The notes: generated by a model not told the origin, from the sequence alone. 64,000 nucleotides of DNA from Xenophilus aerolatus (GCA_030418545.1 QAIB01000002.1:1-64000); one strand, 5' to 3'; numbered from the stretch's first letter, positions 26,048 through 34,876 are shown. Program-made: numbers and translations.

Positions 26048-28564
26048 ATGGATCGAGGGCAAGGGGAGGGCGCGCCAGCGGCGCCGCAGATCGACGAGGC
26101 CGAGGCGCTGGCCATGGAAGGCCGGCGAACCGCCTGGCGTGGCTTCGCCCTGCTGGCCGGCAGCGTGGCGGGTGCGGCGCTGCAACTGCAGCAGCCCGCG
26201 CTGTGGGGCTGGCCGGTCTACGCGACGGTCGTGCTGCTGGGCCTGCTGGCTGCGGCGCTGCCCTTGCGGCGGCGTCGCCGCGTCGGCCTCGTGGCGGTGG
26301 GCCTGGTGGCGGGTCTGGCGCTGGGCTTCGGCGCCACGGGCGGACGGGCGCTCGCCTACCTGGCCGATGCCCTCGATCCGGTGCTCGAGGGCCAGGACAT
26401 CCGCGTGGTCGGCGTGGTGGCGCAGATGCCCCAGCGCAACGAGACCGGCGTGCGCTTCCGCTTCGATGTCGACGAAGTCCGCCCGGTCGGCGGCGCATCG
26501 GCCGGGCCGCCACCAAGGCTGCCGCCCCGGCTGGCGTTGGGCTGGTATGCCGCGGACACCGGGGCCTGGTCGCGCGGTGCCGACGAAGGCGCCGCTGCGC
26601 GCACGGTGGAGCTGCCGCAGGTCCGCGCCGGCCAGCGCTGGGCGTTCACCGTGCGCCTCAAGGCGCCGCATGGCAACCGCAACCCCCACGGCTTCGACTA
26701 CGAGCTGTGGCTGTGGGAACAAGGCATGCAAGCCACGGGCTATGTGCGCACCGGCACGGGCGAGGCGGCGCCCGAGCTGCTGGGCCGCGGCTGGTCGCAC
26801 CCGGTGGAGCGCGCCCGCGAGGCGGTGCGCGCGGGCATCGACGCGCAGGTGGCCGACCGGCGCCTGGCCGGCGTGATCGCGGCGCTGGTCACGGGCGACC
26901 AGGCCTCGATCGAGCGGGCCGACTGGGACATCTTCCGCGCCACCGGCGTGGCCCACCTGATGAGCATCTCGGGCCTGCACGTGACGATGTTCGCCTGGCT
27001 GGCGGCGGCAGTGGTGGGCTGGCTCTGGCGGCGCAGCCCACGCCTGCTGCTGCGCTGGCCGGCGCCGCATGCCGCGCTGGTGGGCGGCGTGGGCCTGGCG
27101 GCGCTGTATGCGCTCTTCAGCGGCTGGGGCGTGCCTTCGCAGCGCACGGTGTGGATGCTGGCGCTGGCCGCGCTGCTGCGCCTGTCGGCCCGGCGCTGGC
27201 CCTGGCCCTTCGCCTGGCTGGCCGTGTGCGCGGGCGTGGTGGCGCTCGACCCGTGGGCGCTCATGCAGGCCGGCTTCTGGCTCAGCTTCGTCGCCGTGGG
27301 GGTGCTGTTTGCTACGGATTCAGGAGCGCCTCGCGCAGGCAGGACGTGCGCCGCAGCCCGTTTGAGTTCAAAGCTTTGGCATCTGCTGCGCGAGCAGCTG
27401 ATCGTCACGCTGGCGCTCGCGCCGCTGTCGCTGCTGCTCTTCCAGCAGCTGTCGCTGGTCGGGCTTCTGGCCAATGCGGCGGCGATCCCGTGGGTCACGC
27501 TCGTGGTCACGCCGCTGGCCATGCTGGGCATCCTCTGGCCGCCGCTGTGGCAGGCTGCGGCCTGGGCGGTGCAGGCCCTCGGGTGGGGGCTGCAGGCGCT
27601 GGCCGTGCTGCCCGGTGCCACGGTGTCGACGCCCGCGCCGGCCCTGTGGGCGGCCATCGCCGGCGTCGCGGGCGGCCTGCTGATCGCCATGCGCCTGCCG
27701 CTGCCGATGCGGCTGCTCGGCCTGCCGCTCATCGCGCCGGTGCTGCTGTGGCCAGCGACCCGGCCGCCGGTCGGCGAGTTCGAGCTGCTGGCCGCCGACG
27801 TGGGCCAGGGCAATGCCGTCATCGTGCGCACCGCCACGCACGGCCTGCTCTACGACGCCGGCCCACGCTACAGCCTCGAGAGCGATGCCGGGCACCGCGT
27901 GCTGGTGCCCTTGTTGCGCGCCGAGGGCGTGGCGCTCGACACCGTGGTGCTGAGCCACCGCGACAGCGACCACACCGGCGGCGCCGCGGCCGTGCTGGCC
28001 ATGCAGCCGCAGGCCACGCTGCTCAGCTCGATCGAGGCCGGGCACCCGCTGCAGGCGCTGCGGCCCGCGGTGCGCTGCGAGGCCGGCCAGCAGTGGGACT
28101 GGGACGGCGTGCGCTTCGAGGTGCTGCATCCCGTCGCGGCCGATTACGGACTTCCGTCGGCCAAGCCGAACGCACTGTCCTGCGTGCTGCGCATCGGCAA
28201 TGGACGGTCGACCGCGCTGCTGGCCGGCGACATCGAGCGCGCGCAGGAAGCGGCGCTGGTCGGCCGCAGCGCCGAGGGCGCCCTGCGCGCCGACGTGCTG
28301 CTGGTGCCTCACCACGGCAGCAAGACGTCTTCGAGCCCGCTGCTGCTCGACGCGGTCCGGGCGCGGCTGGCCCTGGTGCAGGCGGGCTATCGCAACCGCT
28401 TCGGCCACCCCGCGACGCCCGTGCGCGAGGCCCACGTCGCCCGCGGCACGACGGTGGTCGACAGCCCGCATTGCGGCGCTGCCCGGTGGTCGAGCCGCCT
28501 GCCTGCCCAGGTGCGCTGCGAGCGCCACGCCGAGCCGCGCTACTGGCAGCACCGCGTGCCTTGA
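26048..28564 (+). CDS. comEC: ComEC/Rec2-family DNA-uptake channel protein
   Basis: 838 residues. The start at 26048 is chosen for the GGAAGG ribosome-binding site at 26034-26039. Domain order: N-terminal membrane segments, an OB-like periplasmic domain, the Competence membrane domain (ATGVAHLMSISGLHVTMFAW), then a metallo-beta-lactamase domain with LSHRDSDHTGG (H637) and LLVPHHGSKTS. It should form the inner-membrane pore that takes up single-stranded DNA in natural transformation. Residues about 420-442 are encoded by a palindromic repeat copy (27308-27373), located in a linker between membrane helices, and remain in frame. Confidence 0.9.
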   Translation: MDRGQGEGAPAAPQIDEAEALAMEGRRTAWRGFALLAGSVAGAALQLQQPALWGWPVYATVVLLGLLAAALPLRRRRRVGLVAVGLVAGLALGFGATGGRALAYLADALDPVLEGQDIRVVGVVAQMPQRNETGVRFRFDVDEVRPVGGASAGPPPRLPPRLALGWYAADTGAWSRGADEGAAARTVELPQVRAGQRWAFTVRLKAPHGNRNPHGFDYELWLWEQGMQATGYVRTGTGEAAPELLGRGWSHPVERAREAVRAGIDAQVADRRLAGVIAALVTGDQASIERADWDIFRATGVAHLMSISGLHVTMFAWLAAAVVGWLWRRSPRLLLRWPAPHAALVGGVGLAALYALFSGWGVPSQRTVWMLALAALLRLSARRWPWPFAWLAVCAGVVALDPWALMQAGFWLSFVAVGVLFATDSGAPRAGRTCAAARLSSKLWHLLREQLIVTLALAPLSLLLFQQLSLVGLLANAAAIPWVTLVVTPLAMLGILWPPLWQAAAWAVQALGWGLQALAVLPGATVSTPAPALWAAIAGVAGGLLIAMRLPLPMRLLGLPLIAPVLLWPATRPPVGEFELLAADVGQGNAVIVRTATHGLLYDAGPRYSLESDAGHRVLVPLLRAEGVALDTVVLSHRDSDHTGGAAAVLAMQPQATLLSSIEAGHPLQALRPAVRCEAGQQWDWDGVRFEVLHPVAADYGLPSAKPNALSCVLRIGNGRSTALLAGDIERAQEAALVGRSAEGALRADVLLVPHHGSKTSSSPLLLDAVRARLALVQAGYRNRFGHPATPVREAHVARGTTVVDSPHCGAARWSSRLPAQVRCERHAEPRYWQHRVP
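27308..27373 (+). repeat. Dispersed palindromic element inside comEC (copy C)
   Basis: It begins GCTACGGATTCAGGAGC (27311-27327), the decayed counterpart of the 17-nt mini-hairpin of the other copies, and continues GCGCAGGCAGGACGTGCG and CCCGTTTGAGTTCAAAG. Against the minus-strand copy at 43043-43100 the shared columns include TTGCTAC, AGCG, GCGCAGGC, GACG, GCGC and GCA in the same order and spacing. It encodes about 22 residues rich in Ala, Arg and Ser without a stop. Confidence 0.7.
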
Positions 28565-28584
28565 GCCGCGGCCGGCGTTCCGGG

Positions 28585-28659
28585 TTTTCCCTGGAAAAGT
28601 TTCGCCTGCAGCAACTTTCCTTCCTTTGCTTGACGCGGAAAAGCGGCGCCGCGTTCAAT
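28585..28659 (+). promoter_or_regulatory. Possible promoter and operator ahead of the IclR-headed operon
   Basis: TTTTCC (28585-28590) and GGAAAA (28593-28598) form a compact inverted repeat. TTGACG (28630-28635) with TTCAAT (28654-28659) gives a weak sigma-70-like pair at 18-base spacing. The IclR start is at 28705. The inverted repeat is a candidate IclR or other regulator site; all of this is pattern-based. Confidence 0.3.
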
Positions 28660-28704
28660 GCGTGACGTCTTCATGATGTTCCGAAGAACGAAACAAGAGA
28701 CAAC

Positions 28705-29544
28705 ATGACTGGAAGAACGCGTCCTCCTGCCTCGATGCTGGCCCAGCGGGCCGTCGAGCCCACCTCGTCGGTCGAACGCGCCTGCCGCATCCTGCGTGCG
28801 CTGTCGGACCCGGGCGTCACGCGCCTGACCGACATCGCCGTGGCCACGGGGCTGGACAAGACCACGGTGCTGCGCCTGCTGGAAGTGCTGATGCGCGACG
28901 GCTTCGTGGTGCGCGACACCCACAGCAAGCACTACAGCCTCGGCGCCGAACTGCTGGTGCTGGGCGCTGCCGCACTGGCCCGCTTCGACCCCCGCCCGCT
29001 GGTGCGGCCGGCGCTGCTGCGGCTCACGGGGCAGTTCGAGGACAGCGTGATCCTGTCCATCCCGAGCGGCATCGAGTCGCTCTGCGTCGACGTGGAAGAG
29101 GGGCGCTACCCGATTCGCGCCAATTACCTCTCCATCGGAAGCCGCCGCCCGCTCGGCGTCGGCGCGGGCAGCCTGGCACTGCTGGCCTGGATGCCCGAGG
29201 CCGAGCGGCAGGCCGCCCTGGCGGTGATCGCGCCGCAGCTGCAACGCTACCCGCGCATCACCGCACAGCTGCTGGAGGACCACGCCCGCGAGGCGCGCGA
29301 GCGCGGTTATGCGGTGCTGCTGGACGTGGTGGTGGAGCGCATGGGGGGCATCGCGGTGCCGATCCTCGGTGCCGACGGGCGGCCGGTGGCAGCCATCAGC
29401 ATCGCAGCGCTGAACGACCGCATCACCTCGCGCGAGGCCGAGCTGGCCCGCGCGTTGCGGCTCGAGGCCGCCACCTGCGAGGTGCTTTGGAGCCGCGCCG
29501 CCCACACGGGCGCCGCCGTGACACGGCGTGGGAGGGTGCACTGA
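28705..29544 (+). CDS. IclR-family transcriptional regulator
   Basis: 279 residues. The winged HTH is at about 20-80 (SSVERACRILRALSD, LTDIAVATGLDKTTVLRLL), and the C-terminal effector domain has the family's RERGYAVLLDVV and GGIAVPILGADGRPVAAIS. IclR proteins commonly regulate aromatic or acid catabolism. It heads the plus-strand operon running to 36961; its stop overlaps the next start by one base (TGATG), so it is probably transcribed with the genes it controls or has an extra promoter after it. The ribosome-binding site is weak (AAGAGA). Confidence 0.9.
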   Translation: MTGRTRPPASMLAQRAVEPTSSVERACRILRALSDPGVTRLTDIAVATGLDKTTVLRLLEVLMRDGFVVRDTHSKHYSLGAELLVLGAAALARFDPRPLVRPALLRLTGQFEDSVILSIPSGIESLCVDVEEGRYPIRANYLSIGSRRPLGVGAGSLALLAWMPEAERQAALAVIAPQLQRYPRITAQLLEDHAREARERGYAVLLDVVVERMGGIAVPILGADGRPVAAISIAALNDRITSREAELARALRLEAATCEVLWSRAAHTGAAVTRRGRVH

Positions 29545-30704
29545 TGGCCGCAAGCCCGGCGACGGCCTGGATCACCGGCGTCGGCGGCACCGCCTTCGGC
29601 CGCCACGAAGGGCAGGGCGCGCTGGACCTGATGGCGCAGGCCGCGCAGCAGGCGCTGCAGGGCGCCGGCCTGCAGCGGGCGGACGTCGACGGCGTGCTGT
29701 GCGGCTACGCCACCACGCTGCCCCATCTCATGCTCTCCACGCTGTTCTGCGAGCGCTTCTCGCTCGACCCGGGCTACGCGCACAGCGTCCAGCTCGGCGG
29801 CGCGACGGGCGCCGCGATGCTGATGCTGGCGCGTGAGCTGGTGCGCAGCGGCCGCTGCCGTCGGGTGCTGGTGGTGGCCGGCGAGAACCGGCTGAGCGGG
29901 CAGTCGCGCGACAGCGCCATCCAGACGCTGGCGCAGGTCGGCGACCCCGATTACGAAGTACCCAACGGTGCGTCGGTCCCGGCGTACTACGGCCTGATGG
30001 CCTCGCGCTACCTGCACGAGACGGGCACGACCGAAGCCGACCTCGCCGAATTCGCGGTGCTGATGCGGGCCAATGCGCGCCGCCACCCGGGCGCGCATCT
30101 CACCGGACCGATGACCGTGGCCGACGTGCTGGCGTCCAAGCCGATCGCCGCGCCGCTCAAGCTGATGGATTGCTGCCCCATCTCCGACGGCGCCATGGCG
30201 CTGGTGGTGTCGGCCGAGCCGGGCGACGGCCCGCGCGTTGCGATGGCGGGCGCCGGCCAGGCGCATCGCCACCAGCACCTGAGCGCGATGGCGGACGTGA
30301 TGCAGTGCGGCGCGGCCATCTCGGCACGGCGTGCGTTCGCCGACGCCGGCCTGGGCGTGGCCGACATCGACCATCTCGGCATCTATGACTCGTTCACGAT
30401 CACGCTGACCATGCTGCTCGAGGAGATCGGCTTCGCACCGCGCGGCGGCGCGGCCGACCGCGTACGCAGCGGCGACTTCGCACCGGGCGGGATGTTGCCG
30501 CTCAACACGCACGGCGGCCTGCTGTCCTTCGGGCACTGCGGGGTGGCGGGCGGCATGGCGCACGCGGTCGAGGCCTTCCGCCAGATGACCGGCCAGGCGG
30601 GCGAGCGCCAGGTCGCCCGTCCGCGCCATGCCTTCGTCCACGCCGACGGCGGCGTGATGTCCTCCCATGTGAGCCTGATCCTGTCGCAGGCCGCTTCGTC
30701 ATGA
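29544..30704 (+). CDS. Thiolase-fold protein lacking the nucleophilic cysteine; probable acyl-CoA retro-aldolase
   Basis: 386 residues of the SCP2/thiolase-like fold, preceded by GGAGG. The active-site cysteine of true thiolases is absent: the segment reads SVQLGGATG (81-89), and the C-terminal CxGGG motif is replaced by HADGGVMSSH. The GHxxG histidine remains (H331, SFGHCGVAGG), as does YDSFT (281-285). Such proteins that pair with a DUF35 protein, as in the steroid side-chain aldolase Ltp2, cleave 3-hydroxyacyl-CoA thioesters by retro-aldol chemistry. The next gene, overlapping by 4 bp, is a DUF35 protein, which strengthens this reading over acetyl-CoA acetyltransferase. Confidence 0.85.
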   Translation: MAASPATAWITGVGGTAFGRHEGQGALDLMAQAAQQALQGAGLQRADVDGVLCGYATTLPHLMLSTLFCERFSLDPGYAHSVQLGGATGAAMLMLARELVRSGRCRRVLVVAGENRLSGQSRDSAIQTLAQVGDPDYEVPNGASVPAYYGLMASRYLHETGTTEADLAEFAVLMRANARRHPGAHLTGPMTVADVLASKPIAAPLKLMDCCPISDGAMALVVSAEPGDGPRVAMAGAGQAHRHQHLSAMADVMQCGAAISARRAFADAGLGVADIDHLGIYDSFTITLTMLLEEIGFAPRGGAADRVRSGDFAPGGMLPLNTHGGLLSFGHCGVAGGMAHAVEAFRQMTGQAGERQVARPRHAFVHADGGVMSSHVSLILSQAASS

Positions 30705-31084
30705 CCGCCACCGCTTCCAGCGCGCTCGCCGCGCCCTTCGTCGACGGCCTCGCGCGGCACGAACTGCGCTTCCAGCGCTGCGCCGCGTGCGGCACGGCGC
30801 AGACGCTGGCGCGCTACGCCTGCGCGCGCTGCGGCAGCGACGCCCTGGCCTGGGAAACGGCCCGCGGCACGGCCACCCTGCATGCGGTGACGGTGGTGTC
30901 GCGCGCGCCGTCCGATGCGTTCCGCGCACTGGCCCCGTACACGCTGGTGATCGCACAACTCGATGAGGGGCCGCGCCTGATGGCGCACGCCGAGCCGGGT
31001 GTGCGCATCGGCGAACGTGTCGTGGCCGGCTTCTTCATGCACGACGGCCACGTGCTGATCCGCTTTTCGCCCGCCACGAGATAG
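30701..31084 (+). CDS. DUF35 OB-fold/zinc-ribbon partner protein
   Basis: 127 residues. The N-terminal zinc ribbon has four cysteines (CAACG and CARCG, about residues 27-47) and is followed by an OB-fold with the typical AVTVVSRAPSDAF and PYTLVIAQLDEGPRLM. DUF35 proteins form tight complexes with thiolase-like or MaoC-like enzymes and contribute to CoA-thioester binding. It overlaps the thiolase-fold gene by ATGA, so a stoichiometric complex is likely. It has no enzymatic motif of its own. Confidence 0.9.
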   Translation: MTATASSALAAPFVDGLARHELRFQRCAACGTAQTLARYACARCGSDALAWETARGTATLHAVTVVSRAPSDAFRALAPYTLVIAQLDEGPRLMAHAEPGVRIGERVVAGFFMHDGHVLIRFSPATR

Positions 31085-31137
31085 CGCCGGGCGCGCCGGG
31101 CATCCGTCACGAGAACACAACGACTGGAGACAACCAC

Positions 31138-32139
31138 ATGCATGCGATCCGCCTCCCCTTGCGCCGCCGACTGCTCACCGCAGTGGGCGCCGCGCTGTGC
31201 CTCGCCGTTCCGGCCCTCGCGCAGGCGCAGGCATCCGGCTCGGCGTACCCGAACAAGCCGGTCAGGCTGGTGGTGCCCTACCCGCCGGGCGGGCCGACCG
31301 ACATCGTTGCGCGGCTGGTCGCGCAGAAGCTGTCGGACGCGATGGGCCAGCAGTTCGTCATCGACAACCGTCCGGGCGCGGGCGGCAATCCCGGCGCCGA
31401 GCTGGTGGCGCGCAGCCCGGCCGACGGCTACACGCTGGTGGTCGCGACGACGGCGCATGCCATCAACCCCTCGCTGTTCAAGAACCTCGGCTACTCGCTG
31501 TCGAAGGACTTCGCACCGGTGTCGCAGCTCACCAGCGGGCCGTTGGTGATCGTCGCCAACCCGCAGCTGCCGGCGAAGAACGTGGCCGAGCTCATCGCGC
31601 TGGCCAAGGCCAGGCCGGGCGAATTGAACTTCGCGTCCTCGGGAAACGGGCAATCCACGCACCTGTCGGCCGAGCTCTTCGCCGCGATGGCAGGTGTCAA
31701 GATGAACCACATCCCGTACAAGGGCAGCGCACCCGCGCTCACCGACACCATGGGCGGCCAGACGCAGCTGATGTTCGACACCATGCTGTCGGCCATGCCG
31801 CATGTGAAGGCGGGCAAACTGAAGGCGCTGGCGGTGACGAGCGCCATGCGCTCGCCGGTCGCGCCCGATCTGCCCACCGTCGCCGAGTCGGGCCTGCCGG
31901 GCTACGAGGCCATTGCGTGGAACGGGTTGCTCGCACCGGCTGGCACGCCGCCGGAGGTGGTGGCGCGGCTCAACGCCGAGCTGAAGAAGGTGCTGGCCGC
32001 GCCGGACGTGAAGGACAAGTTCGAGGCGCAGGGCTTCGCGGCGGCCTGGAACGCGCCCGAGGACTTCGGCCGTTTCATGGCGGCCGAGGTCGACAAGTGG
32101 GCCAAGGTCGTCAAGGTGTCCGGCGCCAAGGTCGACTGA
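31138..32139 (+). CDS. Bug/TctC-family solute receptor (first of two in operon)
   Basis: 333 residues with a Sec signal peptide ending AQAQA (about residue 30). The mature part has PNKPVRLVVPYPPGGPTDI, IDNRPGAGGNPGAELVAR and HIPYKGSAPALTDTMGG, all typical of Bug receptors. GGAGA precedes the ATG. It should bind the operon's carboxylate substrate in the periplasm. No TctA/TctB genes are present in the window, so uptake must use membrane components encoded elsewhere, or the receptor has a sensing role. Confidence 0.92.
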   Translation: MHAIRLPLRRRLLTAVGAALCLAVPALAQAQASGSAYPNKPVRLVVPYPPGGPTDIVARLVAQKLSDAMGQQFVIDNRPGAGGNPGAELVARSPADGYTLVVATTAHAINPSLFKNLGYSLSKDFAPVSQLTSGPLVIVANPQLPAKNVAELIALAKARPGELNFASSGNGQSTHLSAELFAAMAGVKMNHIPYKGSAPALTDTMGGQTQLMFDTMLSAMPHVKAGKLKALAVTSAMRSPVAPDLPTVAESGLPGYEAIAWNGLLAPAGTPPEVVARLNAELKKVLAAPDVKDKFEAQGFAAAWNAPEDFGRFMAAEVDKWAKVVKVSGAKVD

Positions 32140-32140
32140 C

Positions 32141-33016
32141 GTGATCGACTTCCATCGGCTCAAGGCCTGGCGCTTCGACGAGATCGTTCAGCGCTACGGC
32201 ACCGACGACACGATGCGCTACGCCCTCGCGCTCGGCCTGGGCGGCGACCCGACCGACGCGCCGCAGCTGCGGTTCGTCAATGACGTGCCCGCGGCGCCCC
32301 TGGCCTTGCCGACGATGGCAGTGGTGCTCGGCTTCCCCGGCTCGTGGATGCAGGACCCGGCCACCGGCATCGACTTCGCGCAGATCGTGCATGGCGAGGA
32401 GCAGGTCGTGTGGCATCGGCCCCTTCCGGCGGCGGGCGCCGTGCGGGCGCGGCACCGCGTGACCCGGATTGTCGACAAGGGGCCGGGCCGCGGCGCGACC
32501 ATCACCTACGACAAGACGCTGCACGACGCCGAGAGCGATGTGCTGCTCGCGACCGTGACCCACACCACCTTCGCACGCGGCAATGGCGGCTTCGCCACCA
32601 GCGACGTGCCCGGCGACGCCGCCCCGGCGCCGCCCGTGCCGGTGCCTGCGAGCGAGCCGGAGGCCGTCGTCGACATCCCGACGCTGCCGCAGCAGGCCTT
32701 GCTCTACCGGCTCTGCGGTGACCGCAATCCGCTGCATTCCGACCCCGCCACGGCACGTGCTGCCGGCTTCGACCGGCCGATCCTGCACGGGCTGTGCACC
32801 TGGGGCATCGCGGCGCATGCATTGCTCGCGCAGTGCGCCGGCAGCGACCCGACGCGGCTGCGCAGCCTGTACGCGCGCTTCTCGGCACCGGTGTTCCCGG
32901 GCGAGACGCTGCGGCTCGAGCTGTTCCGCCAGGGCGGCGACGTGCGCTTTCGCGTCCGGGTGCCGGCACGCGACAAGGTGGTGCTCGATCACGGCCATGC
33001 CGTGTTCGCGGCCTGA
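32141..33016 (+). CDS. MaoC-like (R)-specific enoyl-CoA hydratase, double hot-dog
   Basis: 291 residues, GTG start one base after the receptor's stop. The C-terminal hot-dog carries the hydratase-2 signature YRLCGDRNPLHSDP (about 188-201) with the catalytic Asp and His; the N-terminal half is a degenerate hot-dog, the layout of the peroxisomal-type MFE-2 hydratase. It should hydrate trans-2-enoyl-CoA to (R)-3-hydroxyacyl-CoA, or the reverse. In this operon it could supply the 3-hydroxyacyl-CoA that the aldolase-like protein cleaves. Confidence 0.88.
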   Translation: MIDFHRLKAWRFDEIVQRYGTDDTMRYALALGLGGDPTDAPQLRFVNDVPAAPLALPTMAVVLGFPGSWMQDPATGIDFAQIVHGEEQVVWHRPLPAAGAVRARHRVTRIVDKGPGRGATITYDKTLHDAESDVLLATVTHTTFARGNGGFATSDVPGDAAPAPPVPVPASEPEAVVDIPTLPQQALLYRLCGDRNPLHSDPATARAAGFDRPILHGLCTWGIAAHALLAQCAGSDPTRLRSLYARFSAPVFPGETLRLELFRQGGDVRFRVRVPARDKVVLDHGHAVFAA

Positions 33017-33044
33017 GCTTCAACACCCACGACGAGGAGACGAC

Positions 33045-34043
33045 ATGACCCAGCACATCCCTGATATCGCCATCGGCCGCCGCACCCTGCTCGGTGGCGC
33101 GGTCGCCGCTCTCGGCACGCTCGCAGTGCCCGCCTTCGCGCAGACCGGCTACCCCGTCCGCCCGGTGAAGTTCGTCGTGCCTTTCCCTGCCGGAGGACCG
33201 GTGGACACCACCGGCCGTGCGGTCGCGCAGAAGCTGTCGGAGATGTGGGGCCAGCAGGCCATCGTCGACAACCGCGCCGGTGCCGGCGGCATCGTCGGCG
33301 CCGAGATCGCGGCCAAGCTGCCGGCCGACGGCTACAACGTCTTCGTCTGCAGCATCCACCATTCGGTGCTGCCCAGCCTCAAGCCGCGGCTCGCCTACGA
33401 CATCGAAAAGGACTTCGTGCCGTTGAGCTTCGGCGCGATGTTCCCGGTAGTACTGGTGGCGCACCCGGACGTGCCCGTGAAAACGGTGGCCGACGTCATC
33501 GCGCTGGACAAGCGCTCGCCCGGCAAGCTGAGCTTCGGCTCCGCCGGCAGCGGTGGTGGCACCCACCTGGCGGGCGAGCTGTTCAACATGCAGGCGGGCA
33601 CGAAGCTGCTGCATGTGCCGTACAAGGGGAGCGCGCCGGCGATGACCGATCTGCTGGGCGGCCAGGTGCAGTTCATGTTCAGCGACGCGCCCACGGCGCT
33701 GCCGCAGATCAAGGCCGGCAAGGTGCGCGCCATCGCCGTGGCCAGTGCCCAGCGCTCGGCGTTGCTGCCCGATGTGCCGACCGTGGTGGAGTCGGGCCTG
33801 CCAGCTTACGAGGCCTATTCGTGGGCCGGCTTCCTGGCCCCGGCCGGCACGCCGAAGGATGTCGTGCAGCGCCTGAGCGTCGACATCGGGAAGGCGCTCG
33901 GCGACCCGCAGGTCAGGCAGCGCCTTTCCGACGCCGGCGCGGAAGCCGCGCCGAGCACGCCCGAAGCCTTCGGGAAGATGCTGCACGCGGAGATCGTCAA
34001 GTGGACGAAGGTGGTGCGCACGGCGGAAATCAAGGTGGATTGA
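33045..34043 (+). CDS. Bug/TctC-family solute receptor (second of two in operon)
   Basis: 332 residues from ATG 33045 with GAGGAG upstream. The N-terminus GRRTLLGGAVAALGTLAVPAF has a twin-arginine-like start and ends at FAQ (about residue 33). The family segments VKFVVPFPAGGPVDTTG, VDNRAGAGGIVGAEIA and HVPYKGSAPAMTDLLGG are all present. It differs clearly from the receptor at 31138, so the two are paralogues with likely different ligands rather than a recent duplication. The last base of its stop codon is the first base of the next gene's start. Confidence 0.92.
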   Translation: MTQHIPDIAIGRRTLLGGAVAALGTLAVPAFAQTGYPVRPVKFVVPFPAGGPVDTTGRAVAQKLSEMWGQQAIVDNRAGAGGIVGAEIAAKLPADGYNVFVCSIHHSVLPSLKPRLAYDIEKDFVPLSFGAMFPVVLVAHPDVPVKTVADVIALDKRSPGKLSFGSAGSGGGTHLAGELFNMQAGTKLLHVPYKGSAPAMTDLLGGQVQFMFSDAPTALPQIKAGKVRAIAVASAQRSALLPDVPTVVESGLPAYEAYSWAGFLAPAGTPKDVVQRLSVDIGKALGDPQVRQRLSDAGAEAAPSTPEAFGKMLHAEIVKWTKVVRTAEIKVD

Positions 34044-34843
34044 TGGCGACGAAGCTGGAATCCGCCGACACCGCGGCGCGCCTGAGCGTCCACCAGGAGG
34101 GCCCCGTGCTGGTGCTGACGATCAGCAACCCGGCGGCGCGCAACGCGATGCACCCGTCGCTCTATCGCACGGCGGTCGAGACGCTGCGCCGCGCGGCGGC
34201 TGACCGCGCGGTGCGCGCAATCGTCCTGAGGGGCGAGGGCGAGCACTTCTGCGGCGGCGGCGACCTGAAGCGCCTCGCAGCCCAGCGCGAGCTGCCGCGC
34301 GAGACGCAGGCCGCCCACCTCGACGTGCTGCACGACTGGGTGATGGCGATGCACGACGCGCCGCAGCCGGTGATCGCCGCCGTCGAGGGTGCGGCGGCGG
34401 GCGGCGGCTTCTCGGTCTGCCTGGGCTGCGACCTGATCGTGGCCGCCGAGGACGCGAAGTTCGTCATGTCGTACGTCAAGCTCGCGCTCACGCCCGACGG
34501 CGGCGGCTCCGATTCGCTCGCGCGTGCGCTGCCGCCGCAAACGGCGCTGGAGCTGCTGCTCGACGGCGGCGTGTGCACGGCGCAGCGGCTGCACGCGCTG
34601 GGCGTGGTCAACCGCGTGGTGCCGCACGGCGAGGCGGTCGCCACCGCCATGGCCTGGGCGCAGCAACTGGCCGCCGGCCCCGCCGATGCTCAGGCGCGCA
34701 TCAAGCAACTGGTGCATGCGGCCCGCGGGCGCTCGCGCCGGGCGCAGCTCGATGCCGAGCGCGACGCTTTCGTCGACAGCCTCTACAGCGACGCCTGCGG
34801 CGCGGGCATCGCGTCTTTCCTCAACAACGCGCGCCGCGGCTGA
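34043..34843 (+). CDS. Enoyl-CoA hydratase/isomerase (crotonase) family protein
   Basis: 266 residues. The two oxyanion-hole regions are GEGEHFCGGGDLKRL (around 70) and EGAAAGGGFSVCLGCDL (around 118-134), followed by KLALTPDGGGSDSLARAL. The PDGGGS segment, with Asp where typical hydratases have Glu, resembles PaaG-type isomerase/hydratases. It acts on CoA thioesters in the cytoplasm. The start shares one base with the stop of the receptor gene (TGATG), so they are coupled; it is followed 33 bases later by the acyl-CoA ligase. Confidence 0.9.
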   Translation: MATKLESADTAARLSVHQEGPVLVLTISNPAARNAMHPSLYRTAVETLRRAAADRAVRAIVLRGEGEHFCGGGDLKRLAAQRELPRETQAAHLDVLHDWVMAMHDAPQPVIAAVEGAAAGGGFSVCLGCDLIVAAEDAKFVMSYVKLALTPDGGGSDSLARALPPQTALELLLDGGVCTAQRLHALGVVNRVVPHGEAVATAMAWAQQLAAGPADAQARIKQLVHAARGRSRRAQLDAERDAFVDSLYSDACGAGIASFLNNARRG

Positions 34844-34876
34844 GCCGCGCGCCCCTGTCCATTCGCAAGGCCTTCC

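Noticed and set aside
22322-27070. 1582-codon open frame across the DUF2126 gene and into comEC
   Set aside because: It runs out of phase through two genes on opposite strands with excellent family matches; the translation is Arg/Ala/Pro-rich noise.
29544-30704. Acetyl-CoA acetyltransferase assignment
   Set aside because: The fold is right but both cysteine motifs needed for thiolase chemistry are missing.
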